Notes: generated by a model from the letters alone, not told the origin. 64,000 nucleotides of DNA from Deinococcus depolymerans (GCF_039522025.1 NZ_BAAADB010000030.1:124001-188000), one strand, 5' to 3'; shown: positions 1-9,280, counted from the first letter of the stretch. Made by a program: numbers and translations.

Positions 1-538
1 CGCCGTAATGCCCGTGAATGTCGCCCCAGCTGTCGATGGGCGTGTTCCACTCGACCTGCTCGACCACGCGGTCCCCGTATACGTACTCGCCGGTCTGGAC
101 GTCATTGCCGGGATCCCCGTTGCGGAAGCGGTCCGGGAAGATCTGGTAGAACACGCTCTGCCAAGCCCACTCGGGCGCGGCGTGCCCGGTCAGGTACGTG
201 AACCACGACCGGAACCCGCGCCGCGAACGGTTCAGGCCCAGTCCGGTCAGGTGCAGGTGATCGTTCGTGAAGTTCAGCTGCCACGCGTACCGCACGCGGC
301 CCTCATGGACCGGCAGGTCCGCCTCGAACCAGCGTCCCGGCGCGTCGCCCAGCGGCGTGACCTCGCGCGCCGGGACGGACTCGATCTCACCGACCCGCAC
401 GAACTTCAGGTGAACCTCCGTGACGCTCAGGGTCGTGCGGACACGCACCCGCACGGAACTGCCCATCGGCGCGCCGAGCGTCTCGGTGTAGGCGGGCGTG
501 TGGTCGTGCTGGGTGGACAGAAGCGGAAAGACGGACAT
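1..538 (-). CDS. malZ: GH13 maltodextrin glucosidase / neopullulanase-like, 3' part outside window
   Basis: The visible 179 codons hold an N-terminal beta-sandwich-like region (about residues 1-120, the place of the CBM34/MalZ N-domain) followed by the start of a GH13 alpha-amylase barrel: around residue 130 the motif WQSVFYQIFPDRFRNGDP matches the first barrel strand of cyclomaltodextrinases and MalZ-type glucosidases, and a DIHGHYG segment follows, where these enzymes usually have a GGDL-type motif. The product would hydrolyse maltodextrins, probably in the cytoplasm since no signal peptide is visible. The start is ATG at 538 with GGAGG about 7 bases upstream. The gene is truncated by the window edge, so the catalytic Asp/Glu residues are not seen. 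The symbol is by family resemblance; neopullulanase is an equal alternative. Confidence 0.8.
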   Translation of the reverse strand, partial: MSVFPLLSTQHDHTPAYTETLGAPMGSSVRVRVRTTLSVTEVHLKFVRVGEIESVPAREVTPLGDAPGRWFEADLPVHEGRVRYAWQLNFTNDHLHLTGLGLNRSRRGFRSWFTYLTGHAAPEWAWQSVFYQIFPDRFRNGDPGNDVQTGEYVYGDRVVEQVEWNTPIDSWGDIHGHYG

Positions 539-806
539 GAAAACCTCCGGAAGCGGAACCAGTCGAGAGAGAAGGGGGAATGCGGGGCTGCCCGCACGGG
601 AGGGCAGCAGAAAGGACACCGGGCACGGTCTCAGCGCACCTCTGCGGTCAGCAGTGCGGCCAAGGTCGTGCCCGGCGGGCAAGCGTTGCCTTTGAACTTT
701 GCGCCACAGTCTGAAGCCCGCCGCCCCCCGCGGTCAAGTGGCACCAGGGGCGGGGCACCGACAGCGGCCGTAACGCTCCTTCCTGACCATCCCGCATGAC
801 GCCGCG

Positions 807-812
807 TACACT
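807..812 (+). promoter_or_regulatory. -10 box TACACT, leaderless promoter of ispG
   Basis: TACACT lies 7 bases before the ATG at 820, the spacing expected if transcription starts at the start codon. The 539-806 stretch upstream, divergent to malZ, shows no other feature. Confidence 0.6.
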
Positions 813-819
813 GGGCGGC

Positions 820-2039
<1,220 letters not shown>

Positions 2040-2043
<4 letters not shown>

Positions 2044-2441
2044 GCGCCTGGGGCGTCGGCCCCTTCCAGAACGAGGCCGCCGCTGCGTACGCCGCCGAGA
2101 TCGTGCAGGACGGCGCGTACGCCCTGGCGGAAGCCTTCGACGTGGCGGTGGACCCCGACAACGACTACCTCGAAGCCGAGGAAGGCCACCGCGCCGTCGC
2201 CGCCGCCGAGACGCTCGCCGCCGTCCTGACCGGCGACACCAGCGCCCTGACCGACGCCGCCCTGCGCGCCTGGGTGCAGAACGCGGACGCCGCCGAACTG
2301 ACCCACCTGCGCCCGCACGCCATGGAAGCCCTGGAACGCGTCCTCGGCCCCGGCAGCGAACTCCCGGACCTCTGGGAGGACAGCGAGGACGCCGACGCGT
2401 GGCGCGAGGACATTCAGCGCCTCCGCGCCGCCCTGAGCTGA
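2040..2441 (+). CDS. DUF4259-like acidic protein
   Basis: A 133-aa acidic protein without signal or membrane segment. The opening [17 protein letters not shown] and the following alternation of alanine-rich helices (residues 10-30, 55-75, 85-110) resemble the DUF4259 family, in which a short WGxGxFxND-type N-terminus is followed by a helical bundle. Function unknown. Its ATG overlaps the ispG stop codon (ATGA), so it depends on ispG transcription and probably on translational coupling. Family assignment is from the N-terminal motif only. Confidence 0.8.
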
Positions 2442-2443
2442 AC

Positions 2444-2620
2444 GTGGAACCGGACGTGCTGCCCTGGCTGCGGGACGACCTGACCCGCGCGGACGCGCAC
2501 GCGCCAGCGCGCCTGACCGCAGACCTGCACCGCTGCGGCCGCGAACTCGGGAGGACGCTGATCGGTGGACTCCACATTGACCCGCTGACGGGCGTGCAGG
2601 GTCATACGGACTCCGATTGA
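2444..2620 (+). CDS. small hypothetical ORF ending inside a repeat
   Basis: A 58-codon ORF starts at GTG two bases after the DUF4259 stop. Its third codon positions are strongly G/C, like neighbouring real genes, and it encodes a helix-like sequence with DVLPWLRDDLTRADA and CGRELGRTLIGG motifs. The last five residues and the TGA stop are supplied by the palindromic repeat at 2604-2655, so the ORF looks like a gene truncated by the repeat. No family recognised and no clear ribosome-binding site. It could be a decaying third gene of the ispG operon. Confidence 0.35.
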   Translation: MEPDVLPWLRDDLTRADAHAPARLTADLHRCGRELGRTLIGGLHIDPLTGVQGHTDSD

Positions 2621-2655
2621 ATGGGCTGCAAAGCCCATTCAATCGGAGTCCGTAT
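2604..2655. repeat. SNR-like repeat, minimal perfect palindrome
   Basis: Two perfectly complementary 24-base arms (2604-2627 and 2632-2655) flank a GCAA loop. Both arms carry the terminal ATACGGACTCCGATTGAATG of the larger repeat family, so this copy is only the hairpin end. It lies between converging genes and could terminate transcription in both directions. Confidence 0.85.
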
Positions 2656-2689
2656 CAGAGGACGGCCGGGCAGGTGAGTGCGATTGAGG

Positions 2690-3145
2690 TCAGAAGCGCA
2701 GTTCCAGGCCGACGCCCGCGCCGATCTGCCCGGCGCTGCTGGCCCGCACGAACGCGCGCCATCCGGCGGGGCCGAACACGGGGCCGCGCAGGCCGGTCTC
2801 GCCGTACAGCGCGAACCTGTTCTCGCCCCCCTGCGCGGTGGGGACGGTGAGTTGCCCGCCGACGGTGGCGAAGGCGTCCACCTTCGTCAGGGGGAGGTTC
2901 AGGTCGCGCAGGGTCACGCCGGCGGCGTAGCGGTTGGAGGTGGTGTCGGTCGCCTGCCAGGGGCGTTCGGCGCTGCCTTCCACGCCGACCGTGCCGATGA
3001 ACGGGATGGGCAGCAGGGCGGTGCCGGCGTGCAGGCCGTACCCGCCTGTGGTGGCGTCCACGCCGGCCCACACGGCGGCGGCGCTGGCGGGGACGGTCAG
3101 GGTGGTGATGCTCAGGGCAGTCAGGGCGGTCAGGGGGCGGCGCAT
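2690..3145 (-). CDS. secreted hypothetical protein, possible small beta-barrel
   Basis: A 151-aa protein with a signal peptide (MRRPLTALTALSITTLTVPASA, cleavage near residue 22) followed by alternating hydrophobic/polar strands rich in Gly, Thr and aromatic residues and ending in a C-terminal phenylalanine (GLELRF). This pattern is typical of a small outer-membrane or periplasmic beta-barrel protein; Deinococcus has an outer envelope. No named family recognised. The start is set by a TAGCCT box 6 bases before the ATG (leaderless). The 3' end faces the palindrome at 2604-2655. Confidence 0.75.
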   Translation of the reverse strand: MRRPLTALTALSITTLTVPASAAAVWAGVDATTGGYGLHAGTALLPIPFIGTVGVEGSAERPWQATDTTSNRYAAGVTLRDLNLPLTKVDAFATVGGQLTVPTAQGGENRFALYGETGLRGPVFGPAGWRAFVRASSAGQIGAGVGLELRF

Positions 3146-3151
3146 GCGTTC

Positions 3152-3157
3152 AGGCTA
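3152..3157 (-). promoter_or_regulatory. -10 box TAGCCT of the 2690-3145 gene
   Basis: TAGCCT on the minus strand, 6 bases before the ATG; consistent with a leaderless transcript. Confidence 0.5.
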
Positions 3158-3199
3158 CCGGACGCCGCATGAGGATGCCCGCAGGGTTGCCTGTGGCGG

Positions 3200-4087
3200 T
3201 CAGGCGTTCAGGCGCACGTCGGCCACGCTGGCCAGCATCCGGAACGTCTGGAACAGGTGGAAGGCGTTGCTGCTCTCCCAGCCGACCGTCACGGCGTCGA
3301 TGCGGGTGATGCCGGGCACGCGCTCGCAGGCGTCCGCGCGGGCCTGATGATCGAAGCTCAGCTGCGCGGCCGCCGGGAAGCGCGTGCCGTACGGCCTGGG
3401 CGGCGAGTGCAGCGCCTGCTGCACGGCCCGGAACGCGCCGTCGCGGATGCGGCGCTGCGCCTCGCGCGGGTGCAGGTGCGTGGCCGCGAAACTGCTCAGG
3501 CCCTCCTTGACCGGGACCGTGACCACACCCTCGCCCAGTTCGGCGGTGATTTCTGCCATGGCCACGTCGTCGCCGCAGGCGAACAGCACGGGCACGCCGT
3601 AATGCCCGGCCAGCAGGGCGTTCAGGCCGTACTCGCCGGTGCTCGCGCCGTTCACGCGCACGTCCCGGATGAAGCCGTTCCAGGTGTGCGCCAGCGGCCC
3701 GCGCACGCTTCCGGCCCGCGCGTGGTAGCCCACGAACAGCAGGCCCAGCACCCCGGCCTCCTGCACGCCCTGCACCATGCTCAGCGGCTTGTCGTTCCCG
3801 CTGGTAAAGCGCACGCCGTCCGGGAGCAGTTCCGGGATCAGGTTCCGCATGGTGTCGTGGCTGTCGTTCACGAGCACGTCGGTCGCCCCGGCGTCCAGTG
3901 CGCCCTGCGCGGCGGCGGCGGCTTCCAGTGTCATGCGTTCGCGCGCCCGCTCGTATTCGCTGCCGCTCACCAGCCCACCGAACTCGGGTGGGCTGACCTG
4001 CACCCAGCTGGAAACGCCGGTCACGCCCTCCATGTCCACGCTGATCACGACGCTGCGCGCTCCTGTGCCGCTGTGCTGGTCACTCAT
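3200..4087 (-). CDS. M55 family D-aminopeptidase (DppA-like)
   Basis: M55 peptidases are zinc D-amino-acid-specific aminopeptidases that form decameric rings and act on D-Ala-containing peptides in the cytoplasm. The 295-aa protein has the family motifs in order: SVDMEGVTGV near residue 16 (metal Asp18 and Glu20), NDSHDTMRNL (His ligand), GYHARAG (His ligand), AHTWNG and GEYGLNA (His/Glu of the active site). The start at 4087 is used because TACCCT lies 7 bases before it; the upstream ATG at 4147 would add 20 low-quality residues and overlap the promoter of map. It is divergent from map with only 65 bases between start codons. A role in peptidoglycan peptide recycling is inferred. Confidence 0.92.
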   Translation of the reverse strand: MSDQHSGTGARSVVISVDMEGVTGVSSWVQVSPPEFGGLVSGSEYERARERMTLEAAAAAQGALDAGATDVLVNDSHDTMRNLIPELLPDGVRFTSGNDKPLSMVQGVQEAGVLGLLFVGYHARAGSVRGPLAHTWNGFIRDVRVNGASTGEYGLNALLAGHYGVPVLFACGDDVAMAEITAELGEGVVTVPVKEGLSSFAATHLHPREAQRRIRDGAFRAVQQALHSPPRPYGTRFPAAAQLSFDHQARADACERVPGITRIDAVTVGWESSNAFHLFQTFRMLASVADVRLNA

Positions 4088-4094
4088 GCGGTTC

Positions 4095-4100
4095 AGGGTA
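4095..4100 (-). promoter_or_regulatory. -10 box TACCCT of the M55 peptidase gene
   Basis: TACCCT on the minus strand ends 7 bases before the ATG at 4087. It stands back to back with the map promoter. Confidence 0.55.
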
Positions 4101-4138
4101 CCGTGACGCGCGGTAGGGAAGGGCGCACCGGGCCGTGT

Positions 4139-4144
4139 TAGCCT
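4139..4144 (+). promoter_or_regulatory. -10 box TAGCCT of map
   Basis: TAGCCT with 8 bases to the ATG at 4153; leaderless arrangement that decides the start. Confidence 0.55.
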
Positions 4145-4152
4145 CATGCGTT

Positions 4153-4914
4153 ATGAGCCGCGTTTCCCTGAAATCCGCCCGAGAGATCGAAGCCATGCGC
4201 CGCGCCGGGGCGCTCGTCGCGGAGACGTTCCGTGTGCTGGAGCCGCACGTGAAACCCGGCGTCACCCTGAAAGAACTCGACACCCTGGCCGAGGAACACA
4301 TCCGCCGCGCCGGAGCCACGCCCGCCTACCTGGGGTACGGCCCGAAGAACAACCCCTTCCCCGGCACCATCTGCGCCAGCGTGAACGAGGTCATCTGCCA
4401 CGGCATCCCCGACGGCCGCGAACTGAAGGAAGGCGACGTGGTCGGCGTGGACATCGGCGTGCTGATGAACGGCGTGTACGGCGACGCCTGCTACACCTAC
4501 ACGGTCGGGCAGGTCAGCGCCGACGTGCAGGGCCTCGTGGACACCACCCGCGAGTGCCTGAAAGCGGGTCTGGACGTCATCCGCCCGAACGCCCGTACCG
4601 GCGACATCGGGCACGCCATCCAGACCCTCGCCGAGGCGCGCGGGTACAGCGTGGTCCGCGAGTACACCGGGCACGGCATCGGCAAGCGCCTGCACGAGGA
4701 ACCCACCATCTACCACTGGGGCGCACGCTACACCGGCCTGAAACTCCAGCCCGGCATGGTGTTCACGGTGGAACCCATGATCAACCTGGGCCGCCCCGAA
4801 ACGCGCCTGCAGGCCGACGGCTGGACCGTCACCACCGCCGACGGGCAACCCAGCGCGCAGTTCGAGCACACCCTGGTCGTCACGGCCAAGGGCTTCGAGA
4901 TCCTGACCGTCTGA
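4153..4914 (+). CDS. map: methionine aminopeptidase, type I
   Basis: Removes the initiator methionine from nascent proteins. The 253-aa length matches short type Ia enzymes without N-terminal extension. Metal ligands are visible: Asp in VVGVDIGVLMNGVYGDACYT (two Asp), His in YTGHGIGKRLHEEP, Glu in FTVEPMI and Glu in QFEHTLVVT. The start at 4153 follows a TAGCCT box by 8 bases; the ATG at 4135 lies upstream of this box and is rejected. The stop TGA is the first triplet of the repeat copy that begins at 4912. With the divergent M55 peptidase it forms a pair of peptide-processing genes. Confidence 0.96.
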   Translation: MSRVSLKSAREIEAMRRAGALVAETFRVLEPHVKPGVTLKELDTLAEEHIRRAGATPAYLGYGPKNNPFPGTICASVNEVICHGIPDGRELKEGDVVGVDIGVLMNGVYGDACYTYTVGQVSADVQGLVDTTRECLKAGLDVIRPNARTGDIGHAIQTLAEARGYSVVREYTGHGIGKRLHEEPTIYHWGARYTGLKLQPGMVFTVEPMINLGRPETRLQADGWTVTTADGQPSAQFEHTLVVTAKGFEILTV

Positions 4915-5068
4915 TACGGACTCCGGTTGAATGGCTTACAAAGCCGTTCAATCCGAGCGGACTCGTAGAGCTGCGCAGCAGAGCGAGCAGGAGAGAAACG
5001 GCTTCCGGACGTGGAGTTGACAGATCGGTGGTGTTCCGATCTGTGAACGAAACGGACGGAAGCCGTAT
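4912..5068 (+). repeat. SNR-like repeat, full copy
   Basis: Begins TGATACGGACTCC (its TGA is the map stop codon), continues with a TTGAATGGCTTACAAAGCC-type hairpin, a GCAGAGCGAGCAGGAG segment, CTTCCGGACGTGGAGTTGAC and a GATCGG...CCGATC hairpin, and ends CGGAAGCCGTAT. Terminal inverted repeats TACGGA...TCCGTA frame the family. Confidence 0.9.
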
Positions 5069-5070
5069 GA

Positions 5071-5206
5071 GACGGACTCCGTCCGTTTCGCCCTCCACCC
5101 GGAACACCACCGGGCTCCTAACGCCACGCCCGGCCGTCCCATCTGCTCCGATTTGCATCCCCTCGGACGGAACGGTTTGCGAACACCATTCAGTCGGAGT
5201 CCGTGT
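5071..5206 (-). repeat. SNR-like repeat, inverted and diverged copy
   Basis: Directly after the previous copy in opposite orientation: GACGGACTCCGTCCGTTTCG at the left and GTCGGAGTCCGTGT at the right, with CGTTAG/CACGCCCGG remnants of the core. Together with the 4912 copy it fills the whole 349-base gap before the pentapeptide gene. Confidence 0.8.
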
Positions 5207-5247
5207 GGCACACCGGACGGTCCCGCCGGGTGACGTTCCCGGTGGGG

Positions 5248-5253
5248 TACTGT
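5248..5253 (+). promoter_or_regulatory. -10 box TACTGT of the pentapeptide-repeat gene
   Basis: TACTGT with 10 bases to the ATG at 5264; favours that ATG over the GTG at 5252, which overlaps the box. Confidence 0.45.
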
Positions 5254-5263
5254 GACGGGCACC

Positions 5264-5935
5264 ATGCCTCCAGTCCACGCTTCCTCTGTTCGTCCCGCAC
5301 CCCCGAGGTTCCCGCGTGGCGGCGTCCGCGCGTCCGGCCCCGAACAGATCGAAGACGAGGCGACCCTGCGTGGCGTGCTGTTCGAGGGGGACTGGCCTGC
5401 CCTGGCCGCGCTGCACAGCGTGACCTTCGCCGGGTGCGTGTTCCGGCGCGTGAACCTGACCGGCAGCGTCTGGGAGCGCGTGCGCCTGCTGGACGTGCGC
5501 TTCGAGGACTGCGACCTCAGCGGCGCGCGCTGGACGGACGTGAGCCTGGAGCGTGCCGAGGTCACGGGCTCGCGCCTGCTGGGCCTCCAGGCGGCTGGCG
5601 TGCGGCTGCGACACGTGCGCCTGACCCGCGTCCACGCCCCCCTGAGTGTCTGGCAGCGGGCCGACGCTGGCCACCTGCACCTGAACGGCTGCGACCTCAG
5701 CGAGGCCAGTTTCATGGAAGCGAAGTTGCCCGGCGCGGTCCTGCGGGACTGCCGCCTGCACCGCACGGACCTGCGCGGCGCCCAGCTGGACGGCGCGGAT
5801 CTGCGCGGCAGCGCCCTGGGTGGCCTGCGTGCCGGGGCCGCCGACCTTCAGGGCGTCACCGTGGAGGCCGCGCAGGTACTCGACCTCGCTCACCTGCTGG
5901 GTGTGCAGGTCGAGGAACTGCCCGGCGAGGCGTAG
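5264..5935 (+). CDS. pentapeptide-repeat protein
   Basis: A 223-aa protein whose residues from about 45 to 215 follow the five-residue A(D/N)LXX period of right-handed quadrilateral beta-helices: FAGCVFRRVNLTGSVW, FEDCDLSGARWTDVSLERA, NGCDLSEASFMEAKLPGAVL and LHRTDLRGAQLDGADLRG. Such proteins act as scaffolds; some mimic DNA and protect gyrase, but nothing here supports a specific target. No signal peptide or TM segment, so cytoplasmic. Start chosen at 5264 because the upstream GTG lies inside the -10 box. Flanked by two repeats upstream and a convergent amidase gene downstream. Confidence 0.88.
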   Translation: MPPVHASSVRPAPPRFPRGGVRASGPEQIEDEATLRGVLFEGDWPALAALHSVTFAGCVFRRVNLTGSVWERVRLLDVRFEDCDLSGARWTDVSLERAEVTGSRLLGLQAAGVRLRHVRLTRVHAPLSVWQRADAGHLHLNGCDLSEASFMEAKLPGAVLRDCRLHRTDLRGAQLDGADLRGSALGGLRAGAADLQGVTVEAAQVLDLAHLLGVQVEELPGEA

Positions 5936-5960
5936 GCCACCGGGCGCTCTCGGCTGCCCC

Positions 5961-7034
5961 TCAGCTTTCCAGCGCCAGCCAAGTGTTCGGCCCGACGATT
6001 CCGTCCGCCGTCAGGGCTTTGCCCGTCTGGAAGGACTTCACCGCACTCTCGGTGGCGGGTCCGAACGCGCCGTCCACCGTGACCGCGTACCCGCGCGCCG
6101 CGAGCTGTCCCTGCGCGGCCTTCACCGCCGGGCCGCTGTCACCGCGCCGGACCGTGCGGATCAGGCGTTCCCAGGTGGCCGAGCCGATCAGACCGTCGGG
6201 CGTGAGGCCCACGCCCCCCTGGAAGGCGCTGACCGCGCTGGCGGTGCCGCTGCCGTAACTGCCGTCGTCGCTGACTGTCTGCCCGGCGGCGAGCAGGAGC
6301 CGCTGCGCGCTGCGCACCCTCTCGCCCGTCATGCCGGTCCGTGTGGTGGGCCAGATGCGCAGCTGCACGCCCAGCCGCGCGGCCACGTCCGAGCGCAGCT
6401 GTGGCAGCTTCGCGTACAGCACGTCGCCGGGGCAGTCCGTGGCGTTGAAGTCCCGGTGCCCGTACAGTTCCGTGGCGGGAATCCCGTACTGCTGGCACAG
6501 CCACGCGCACAGGCTGACCAGAGCGCCGTACTGCCCGGCGGGCGGCGAGACGGTCATGTACGTGCCCTCGTTCTCGATGCCGACCGCCACGTCGTTCTGC
6601 CCGTCGCAGTGCGCGCCCTGGACGTGCCCAGTCCCGCCCTGCGCGGCCTCCAGGCTGCGGTGCCGGCCTTCCAGGACGTACCCGCCCCGGCTGACCGTGA
6701 ACTGCTGGCCCGTGTCGATCCACCCGCGTGAGAAGTGACTCTGCTGGATCGTGCGGGCCAGACTGAACGCCTGCGCCTGCGACAGGTCCGAGGTGTTCGC
6801 GCTGGCCGTGTGGTGCACCAGGATGCGGGTGGGCCGCGCCGCGAGCATCACGATGGGAGAGCTGGCGGGCTGCGCCAGCCACGCCGCGCAGGTCGAGATG
6901 CCCGGTGCGGCCACCGCCAGCGCATTCAGCTGCTCGGGCACGCGCGTCAGGGGAACGCCGCAACCCGCCAGGGCGGCACTGGCGCTCGCCAGCAGACCCA
7001 GGCGCAGCACGTCGCGTCGGTTGAAGCTGTTCAT
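5961..7034 (-). CDS. Tat-exported lipoprotein N-acetylmuramoyl-L-alanine amidase with two PG-binding domains
   Basis: The enzyme would cleave the lactyl-peptide bond in peptidoglycan at the cell envelope. The 357-aa protein starts with a twin-arginine-like signal (FNRRDVLRLGLLASASAALAGC), whose AGC forms a lipobox near residue 25. The Amidase_2/PGRP domain (about 65-225) shows LVHHTAS (zinc His), NDVAVGIENEG and GHRDFNATDCPGD (zinc His and Cys). Two PG_binding_1 modules follow (about 230-290 and 295-357), each ending GLIGSATWERL or GIVGPNTWLAL. The start has AGGAG upstream. It lies next to a second secreted protein with the same binding modules (7306-8295), so the two probably act together on the wall. 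Confidence 0.9.
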   Translation of the reverse strand: MNSFNRRDVLRLGLLASASAALAGCGVPLTRVPEQLNALAVAAPGISTCAAWLAQPASSPIVMLAARPTRILVHHTASANTSDLSQAQAFSLARTIQQSHFSRGWIDTGQQFTVSRGGYVLEGRHRSLEAAQGGTGHVQGAHCDGQNDVAVGIENEGTYMTVSPPAGQYGALVSLCAWLCQQYGIPATELYGHRDFNATDCPGDVLYAKLPQLRSDVAARLGVQLRIWPTTRTGMTGERVRSAQRLLLAAGQTVSDDGSYGSGTASAVSAFQGGVGLTPDGLIGSATWERLIRTVRRGDSGPAVKAAQGQLAARGYAVTVDGAFGPATESAVKSFQTGKALTADGIVGPNTWLALES

Positions 7035-7305
7035 GGGGTTCTCCTGGGGGCAGCGGTGGGAAGCCGTGACCGCGACCAGCGGCCAGAAGGTGACGACCTG
7101 ACGGGAACGCCGGGTCCGGACCTCGCCGGGCGGGTCGATGACTTCCGGCCCGTCCCTGGTTGCGCAGTGGACCTCGCGGCGCGCGAGCGGGACGGGCAGA
7201 TCAGCGGCACCGGACCCGCCGGGTGCACCAGGGTCGGATCGGTGGGTCCGGTGTGTCCCGCTGGGGCTGAACCTGCCCGCGCGCGTGGGCGGAGGGCCGT
7301 CACGG

Positions 7306-8295
7306 TCAGTTCCACGCGCAGTGCACGTGGTTGCTGTGCCCGCCGGTCGGATCGTGGTACGCGTCGAAGGTCTGCCCCGGGTCGCTGCCGGCCGCGATGC
7401 AGGCGTTGCGCGCCGCCGTGTGCGAGCTGTTCGGGCTGCCGAGACTCACGCCGTTCCAGGTGCCGATGTCGAACGCCAGCCCCGCGTAGTGGTCCGAGTA
7501 CGTGGAGTGCACGCCGCCCGCAATCGAGGTCACGTAGAAGCTGTTGCTGCGCGACAGGTCAGACATGCCCTGCAGCATGCTCTTTTTCAGGTACACGGTC
7601 AGGCCGCAGTTGGCGTTGCTGGCGCAGCCGCGCGTGGCGGCCCGCCCGGCGGCGGTGTCCTGCATGTTCTGCCGGGGACTGCCGCCGGTGGTGCTGCTGC
7701 CCGTGCCCAGCGTGACGCGGCTGGTGTTCAGCAGACCCTGCGCGAGGCTGGCCGTCGTGCTCGACCCGCCGGTGCTGGCCCCGGTCACCAGGGCGTGCCA
7801 GGTGTTCAGGCCCACCACGCCGTCGGCGCTCAGGCCGCGCTTGCCCTGGAAGTCCCGCACGGCCGTGTTCGTGCCGGACCCGAACGCGCCGTCCACGGTC
7901 ACGGCCGTGTACCCGTACCCGCTGCGCAGCTGGTCCTGCACGGCCCGCACGGCGTTGCTGCTGTCCCCCTGGCGCACGGTGACGATCAGTTTCTCCCAGG
8001 TGTTGCCACCCACGATGCCGTCCACCGTCAGGCCGTTTGAACCCTGGAAGGCCCGCACGGCGCTGTCCGTCCCGGCGCCGAACGCCCCGTCCACGCTCAG
8101 GGTGTACCCGCGGTGGCGCAGCAGGTACTGCAGCGTGACCACGTCGCGGCCACTGTCGCCCTGACGCAGCGCCTGCCAGGTCAGCACGGACTGCACGCCC
8201 AGCGCGGGGGCGGAGGAGAGGGCCGTCGGCGGCGCTGGAGGCGCGGCGCAACTGGACAGCAGCAGGGTCAGCAGCAGCGGAACACGAACGCTCAT
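7306..8295 (-). CDS. lipoprotein with PG-binding domains and M15-like peptidase domain
   Basis: A 329-aa protein beginning MSVRVPLLLTLLLSSC, a lipoprotein signal with Cys near 16. Three PG_binding_1-like segments follow (about 40-95, 100-155 and part of 160-175) with the signature VDGAFGAGTDSAVRAFQ and GIVGGNTWEKL. The C-terminal third resembles M15 D-Ala-D-Ala carboxypeptidase-like metal sites: SDHYAGLAFDIGTWNG (His...Asp) and HSNHVHCAWN (His-x-His). The start has GGAGG 7 bases upstream (8303-8307 region); an earlier in-frame start would precede the signal peptide by 44 residues. It is same-strand with the amidase gene at 5961-7034, separated by 271 bases in which no convincing gene is seen. 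Function as a wall hydrolase is inferred. Confidence 0.82.
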   Translation of the reverse strand: MSVRVPLLLTLLLSSCAAPPAPPTALSSAPALGVQSVLTWQALRQGDSGRDVVTLQYLLRHRGYTLSVDGAFGAGTDSAVRAFQGSNGLTVDGIVGGNTWEKLIVTVRQGDSSNAVRAVQDQLRSGYGYTAVTVDGAFGSGTNTAVRDFQGKRGLSADGVVGLNTWHALVTGASTGGSSTTASLAQGLLNTSRVTLGTGSSTTGGSPRQNMQDTAAGRAATRGCASNANCGLTVYLKKSMLQGMSDLSRSNSFYVTSIAGGVHSTYSDHYAGLAFDIGTWNGVSLGSPNSSHTAARNACIAAGSDPGQTFDAYHDPTGGHSNHVHCAWN

Positions 8296-8439
8296 GGAAG
8301 AACCTCCGGGGACACGTCCGGGGTAACCCCGGGGAGCCAGGGAGGGGTCGCCCGCAGGGTCTGAATTGACGCGTGGTCCCGAGCGTACCGCACCCCCATC
8401 CTTCCCGGCGGGCGCGGTGGTGCGCACCAGTCGGCGGGA

Positions 8440-8549
8440 CCGGCCTCACGTCCGGCCGTCCCAGCTGCTCCGATTCGCTCTGCGGCGCGGCCCGGCGAGT
8501 CCGCCCGGGTTGGGTGGTCGGCCAAAGCCGCTCAACCCGGGCCGGTCCT
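8440..8549 (-). repeat. degenerate SNR-like repeat
   Basis: Remnants of the family: CTCACGTCCGGCCGTCCCAG, CGATTCGCTCTGCGG and the terminal hairpin CCCGGGTTG...CTCAACCCGGG, close in layout to the CGGATTGAAT...ATTCAATCCG hairpin but changed throughout. It ends at the stop codon (TAG) of the next gene. Confidence 0.55.
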
Positions 8550-9063
8550 AGCGGGAATTCTGCAGGGCCGCGCCCGTGGCGAAGCGGTCGCGCAGGTAGT
8601 GGCTCTGGGTCAGCAGCCGGTCGGCGGCCGCGTGGTCCTGCCGCAGCGCGTCGTCCACGCCGCGGTTCAGGTGCTCGAGCTGCTCGCGCAGCAGCCCTTC
8701 CGGATCGCGGCCCCCGGCCCGCAGCTGCTCACGCGCGGCGGACGTCAGGCTCAGGTAGGCGCGGAGGGTGTCCGGCAGGTACTCGCGGCGGATCTGACCC
8801 AGCAGCGCCCGCAACTGGGGGTCCTGCGCGGTGGAGGCGTCCTGCAGGCGGCACAGCAGGGCCAGCGCGTACAGCCGGTGCGGTTCCGGCAGGCGGAGGG
8901 CCAGTGCGGGCGCGTCCTCGGGCGGGCCGCCCGCCTGCCCTGCGGGTGGGAGCGGCTGGGCGCGCAGTAACTCCAGTCTGTGCCGGTGAATCATGGCGCG
9001 GCGCGCCAGCGGAAAACCGAACACCGCACCGAAAAAGAACAGGGGAACCAGAACGTCTTCCAC
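8548..9063 (-). CDS. hypothetical protein with one N-terminal membrane helix
   Basis: A 171-aa protein: residues 4-22 (VLVPLFFFGAVFGFPLARR) form a single membrane segment followed by a positively charged, largely helical cytoplasmic part with several RLLTQ/LREQLEHLNRG-type amphipathic stretches. No family recognised. Start is GTG at 9063 preceded by CGAGGT at a 7-base distance; the open frame extends further upstream to 9522 but that part has no coding character. It is divergent from the potABCD operon and unrelated in sequence to it. Confidence 0.65.
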   Translation of the reverse strand: MEDVLVPLFFFGAVFGFPLARRAMIHRHRLELLRAQPLPPAGQAGGPPEDAPALALRLPEPHRLYALALLCRLQDASTAQDPQLRALLGQIRREYLPDTLRAYLSLTSAAREQLRAGGRDPEGLLREQLEHLNRGVDDALRQDHAAADRLLTQSHYLRDRFATGAALQNSR

Positions 9064-9184
9064 GGGGAAACCTCGACTTGGGACAGGGCGTGGCGGCAGC
9101 GGAACACCATCAGCGTACGCCCGGCCCGGCGTGGCCCGCGTCACCCTTAAGGCGGAGTGGGGGTGGTGGCGTCCCACGGGCCGG

Positions 9185-9190
9185 TAAACT
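9185..9190 (+). promoter_or_regulatory. -10 box TAAACT upstream of potA
   Basis: TAAACT with 7 bases to an ATG at 9198. This ATG is not in the potA frame: it opens a 9-codon ORF (stop 9225-9227). The box is the only promoter-like signal before the pot operon. Confidence 0.55.
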
Positions 9191-9280
9191 TCCTGGCATG
9201 AGTCAGATTCAGAGGTCCCGTCCATAACCGGCGTCGCGTTCAGGGGCAAGCGGGCGCGTGAACTGTCGGCCGACGCGGCC

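Noticed and set aside
4912..5206. Insertion sequence
   Set aside because: Terminal inverted repeats are present but there is no transposase; copies are under 170 bp, so they are non-autonomous at most.
7031..7315. 94-codon minus-strand ORF between the two wall hydrolases
   Set aside because: Overlaps both neighbours, Arg/Pro/Ser-rich, no start signal; treated as non-coding spacer.
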